6,651 nt of DNA from Lysobacterales bacterium (GTDB taxonomy: Bacteria; Pseudomonadota; Gammaproteobacteria; Xanthomonadales; Marinicellaceae): contig WGBZ01000058.1 in NCBI GenBank assembly GCA_015494035.1, positions 1 to 6,651 of the forward strand. The letters run 5' to 3'. Numbering within the stretch: the stretch's first letter is position 1; the number at the start of each line of letters is the position of its first letter. The notes beneath the pieces were generated by a model that was not told the origin of the DNA, made no database searches, and saw nothing but the letters and a program-made list of their open reading frames with translations. This document shows, one piece after another, positions 4,695 to 6,651 of the stretch. Made by a program: the position numbers and the translations under genes.

Positions 4695-6651
4695 TCAGAA
4701 GGACGAACCAAATGCAAACTGAATGCGTTCGGTGCGGTCGTAACGGTCAGTGTTGAATGGAATGGCGTAGTTAATGATGATCGGCCCAATGGGTGCCTGC
4801 CATTTCAGCGCAATACCGGTGGAAAGGCGCAGTTCACGCGCTTCAAATTCGCTGATGTCACGAAACACATTGCCGGCATCCACAAACCAGGCCAGCCGCG
4901 CGGCATTATTGGCTTTGGAAAATGGCGTGGGGAACACCAGTTCAGCTGAAGTCACAAACTTGAAGGCCCCACCCACAGGCTGTCCGGGGCGCGAGGTCGG
5001 CGGCAGGTCGGTGTCCAGGTCATCATCAAAAATGGATGATTTCGGGCCCAGTGTGTTTTCCGTGTAACCACGCACCGAGCGCACGCCACCGGCATAGAAG
5101 TTCTCGAAAAACGGCAGGCTGCGGGTTTTGCCATAGCCGTCGCCGTAGCCAATGTCCGCGCTCAGGGACAAGGTCAGGCTTTTACTCAGCGGAAACAGCT
5201 TGTTTTCCTTGGCCGTCACCTTGATAAATTCAGCCGTGGAACCGGGCAAGGCCGCTTCCAGACCCAGGCGGTGGTAGCTGCCTCGTGACGGGTTGAAGAA
5301 ACGGTTACGGGAATCGCGCGACCAGCGGGCCTCGGCCTTATAGAAGGTAAAACTTCGACGGATTTCCGTTTCGGTGCCGGGAATTGGGTCTTCGCCTTCA
5401 TAGCGGTAGCCGTAGCCACCCAGCTCAATTAAGTTGTCAACAATGGACTGTGCGGTGATACCCGGAAAAGCGCGCAAGGACACGCGTTCGTAACCCAGTT
5501 TGGTGAAAACCCGGTCATATTCGGAAATCGGCAGACTGTAATGCACCGACATGCCACCATTGCTGGAGTTAAAGCGGGCAATATTGGCCTCGCCATAGTC
5601 GAAGGTGCTGTAGTTGACACTGAAGCCGCGTGCCACGCCGTCATCGGTGTAGTACGGGTTCTCATAAAACACGTTGAAGCGTTTGAAAAACAGGCTTTTG
5701 CTGATGGCCACAGACAGAGAGTTGCCGGTTCCCTTCACATTGGACAAACTGACCGAGGAGGAAATGCTCAACCCACTGACCTGCGAATAGCCGAGGCCAA
5801 AATTGAACTGGCCGGAATTGCGCTCCTTGACCTTGACCTCCACGTCCACCTGATCATCGCTGCCGGGCACCGGCTTGGTGTCGATTTCCACTTCCTCGAA
5901 ATATGGCTTTTGCTGCAGGCGGATCTTGGAGCGGTCAACCAGTGCCTTGGAATACCACCCCCCTTCAAACTGCCGCATTTCCCGGCGCAGCACCTCGTCC
6001 TTGGTGTTCACATTGCCGGTAAAGTTGATGCGCCGCACGTACACGCGTTTGCCCGGATCGACAAAATAGGTCAAGTCAACGGTGTGCTCTTCCTTGTTGA
6101 TTTTTGGCACCGGCGTTACTTTGGCAAACGCATAACCCAGGTTGCCTAACACTTTCTCGATGCGCTCACCACTGACTTCCATGCGCTGGCGGGAAAAGGT
6201 GGTGTCTTCAGGCGTCAGTAACAGCCCTTCGATGTTCTTTTTTGGCAGAATCAGCTCGCCGGTGACCTGGCTTTTGCCAAATTTGTAAACATCGCCTTCG
6301 TGCACGTTGATGGTCAGGTAAATGTTTTTCTTGTCCGGGCTGATGGTGACCTGAACCGAGTCGATATCAAAGTCCACGTAGCCGCGATCCTGATAGTAGG
6401 AGCGCAGTTTTTCCAGATCACCGTTGAGCTTTTCCTTGGAATACTGGTCGTCACTGGAATACCACGATAACCAATTGGTGGTATCGGATTCGAAATTGTC
6501 CGTCAGTTCCTCATCGGTGAACACCGTGTTACCGACAATGTTGATGTGCTTGATCTTGGCCGGTTTGCCTTCCACCACGTGAATGTTGATCTTGACCCGG
6601 TTGCGGTCCAACTTCTTGGCCGTGGTGGTCACCTTGACGTTGTATTTGCCG
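4695..6651 (-). CDS. bamA: BamA, outer-membrane protein assembly factor (5' end off window)
   Basis: BamA is the Omp85-family core of the BAM complex. It sits in the outer membrane and folds and inserts beta-barrel proteins there. About 651 residues are visible and the frame runs off the right edge, so the signal peptide, POTRA1 and most of POTRA2 are missing. From the N-terminal side the fragment shows the end of POTRA2 (GKYNV, then RNRVKI), POTRA3 starting near IKHINIVGN and ending at NVHEGD, POTRA4 ending near DPGKR, and POTRA5 (VYVRRINFTGN, VLRREMRQFEG, VKERNSG). The 16-strand barrel starts at QFNFGLGY. The family-defining loop-6 VRGY motif is at 5075-5064, preceded by FYENFYAGG. The protein ends in an aromatic beta-signal (QFAFGSSF, terminal Phe). 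The first ATG/GTG-type codon inside the window, a GTG at 6632, is internal because the POTRA homology continues upstream of it. The neighbour skp follows 14 nt after the stop, which is the standard arrangement. The identification is very secure. Confidence 0.97.
   Translation of the reverse strand, partial: GKYNVKVTTTAKKLDRNRVKINIHVVEGKPAKIKHINIVGNTVFTDEELTDNFESDTTNWLSWYSSDDQYSKEKLNGDLEKLRSYYQDRGYVDFDIDSVQVTISPDKKNIYLTINVHEGDVYKFGKSQVTGELILPKKNIEGLLLTPEDTTFSRQRMEVSGERIEKVLGNLGYAFAKVTPVPKINKEEHTVDLTYFVDPGKRVYVRRINFTGNVNTKDEVLRREMRQFEGGWYSKALVDRSKIRLQQKPYFEEVEIDTKPVPGSDDQVDVEVKVKERNSGQFNFGLGYSQVSGLSISSSVSLSNVKGTGNSLSVAISKSLFFKRFNVFYENPYYTDDGVARGFSVNYSTFDYGEANIARFNSSNGGMSVHYSLPISEYDRVFTKLGYERVSLRAFPGITAQSIVDNLIELGGYGYRYEGEDPIPGTETEIRRSFTFYKAEARWSRDSRNRFFNPSRGSYHRLGLEAALPGSTAEFIKVTAKENKLFPLSKSLTLSLSADIGYGDGYGKTRSLPFFENFYAGGVRSVRGYTENTLGPKSSIFDDDLDTDLPPTSRPGQPVGGAFKFVTSAELVFPTPFSKANNAARLAWFVDAGNVFRDISEFEARELRLSTGIALKWQAPIGPIIINYAIPFNTDRYDRTERIQFAFGSSF

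Noticed and set aside
6630..6632. GTG at 6632 as a start codon for bamA
   Set aside because: POTRA2 homology (GKYNVKV) continues in frame upstream to the window edge, so this is an internal Val codon of a truncated gene.

Overview
The window is an almost gap-free run of seven genes, all on the minus strand: bamA (5' end missing), skp/ompH, lpxD, fabZ, lpxA, lpxB and rnhB. Each product was assigned from family motifs read in its translation. This gene order is the classic outer-membrane biogenesis and lipid A cluster of Gammaproteobacteria. The BamA and Lpx proteins read as typical gammaproteobacterial proteins, and LpxA has a Pseudomonas-like Met at its acyl-chain ruler position. I cannot name the genus from the sequence alone.

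Layout in transcription order, right to left: bamA (6651-4695) carries the end of POTRA2, POTRA3-5 and the whole beta-barrel. skp (4680-4123) encodes a periplasmic chaperone with a signal peptide. lpxD (4126-3101), fabZ (3108-2647), lpxA (2637-1843) and lpxB (1843-701) follow, then rnhB (707-123). Four of the six junctions are overlaps (4, 8, 1 and 7 nt) and the other two are gaps of 14 and 9 nt. No promoter or intrinsic terminator is visible between genes, so this looks like one polycistronic, translationally coupled unit whose promoter lies upstream of bamA or further out.

The genes work together as follows. LpxA, LpxD and LpxB carry out three steps of the Raetz lipid A pathway. FabZ supplies the fatty-acid elongation cycle and competes with LpxA and LpxD for the same (3R)-3-hydroxyacyl-ACP pool. 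Skp carries unfolded outer-membrane proteins across the periplasm to BamA, which inserts them. RnhB (RNase HII) is an unrelated housekeeping passenger.

The one unusual region is the left edge (1-122). It is non-coding and begins exactly at the rnhB stop codon. It looks like part of a small palindromic mobile element (MITE-like, or the end of an IS5-type element). It has a GGAAGCTCTG-like terminus next to a CTAG tetranucleotide that includes the rnhB stop, and a nested imperfect palindrome centred near position 43-44. The other half would lie outside the window. Apart from this element and the predicted C10 specificity of LpxA, the window is an ordinary core-genome operon, and I see no new multi-gene system in it.
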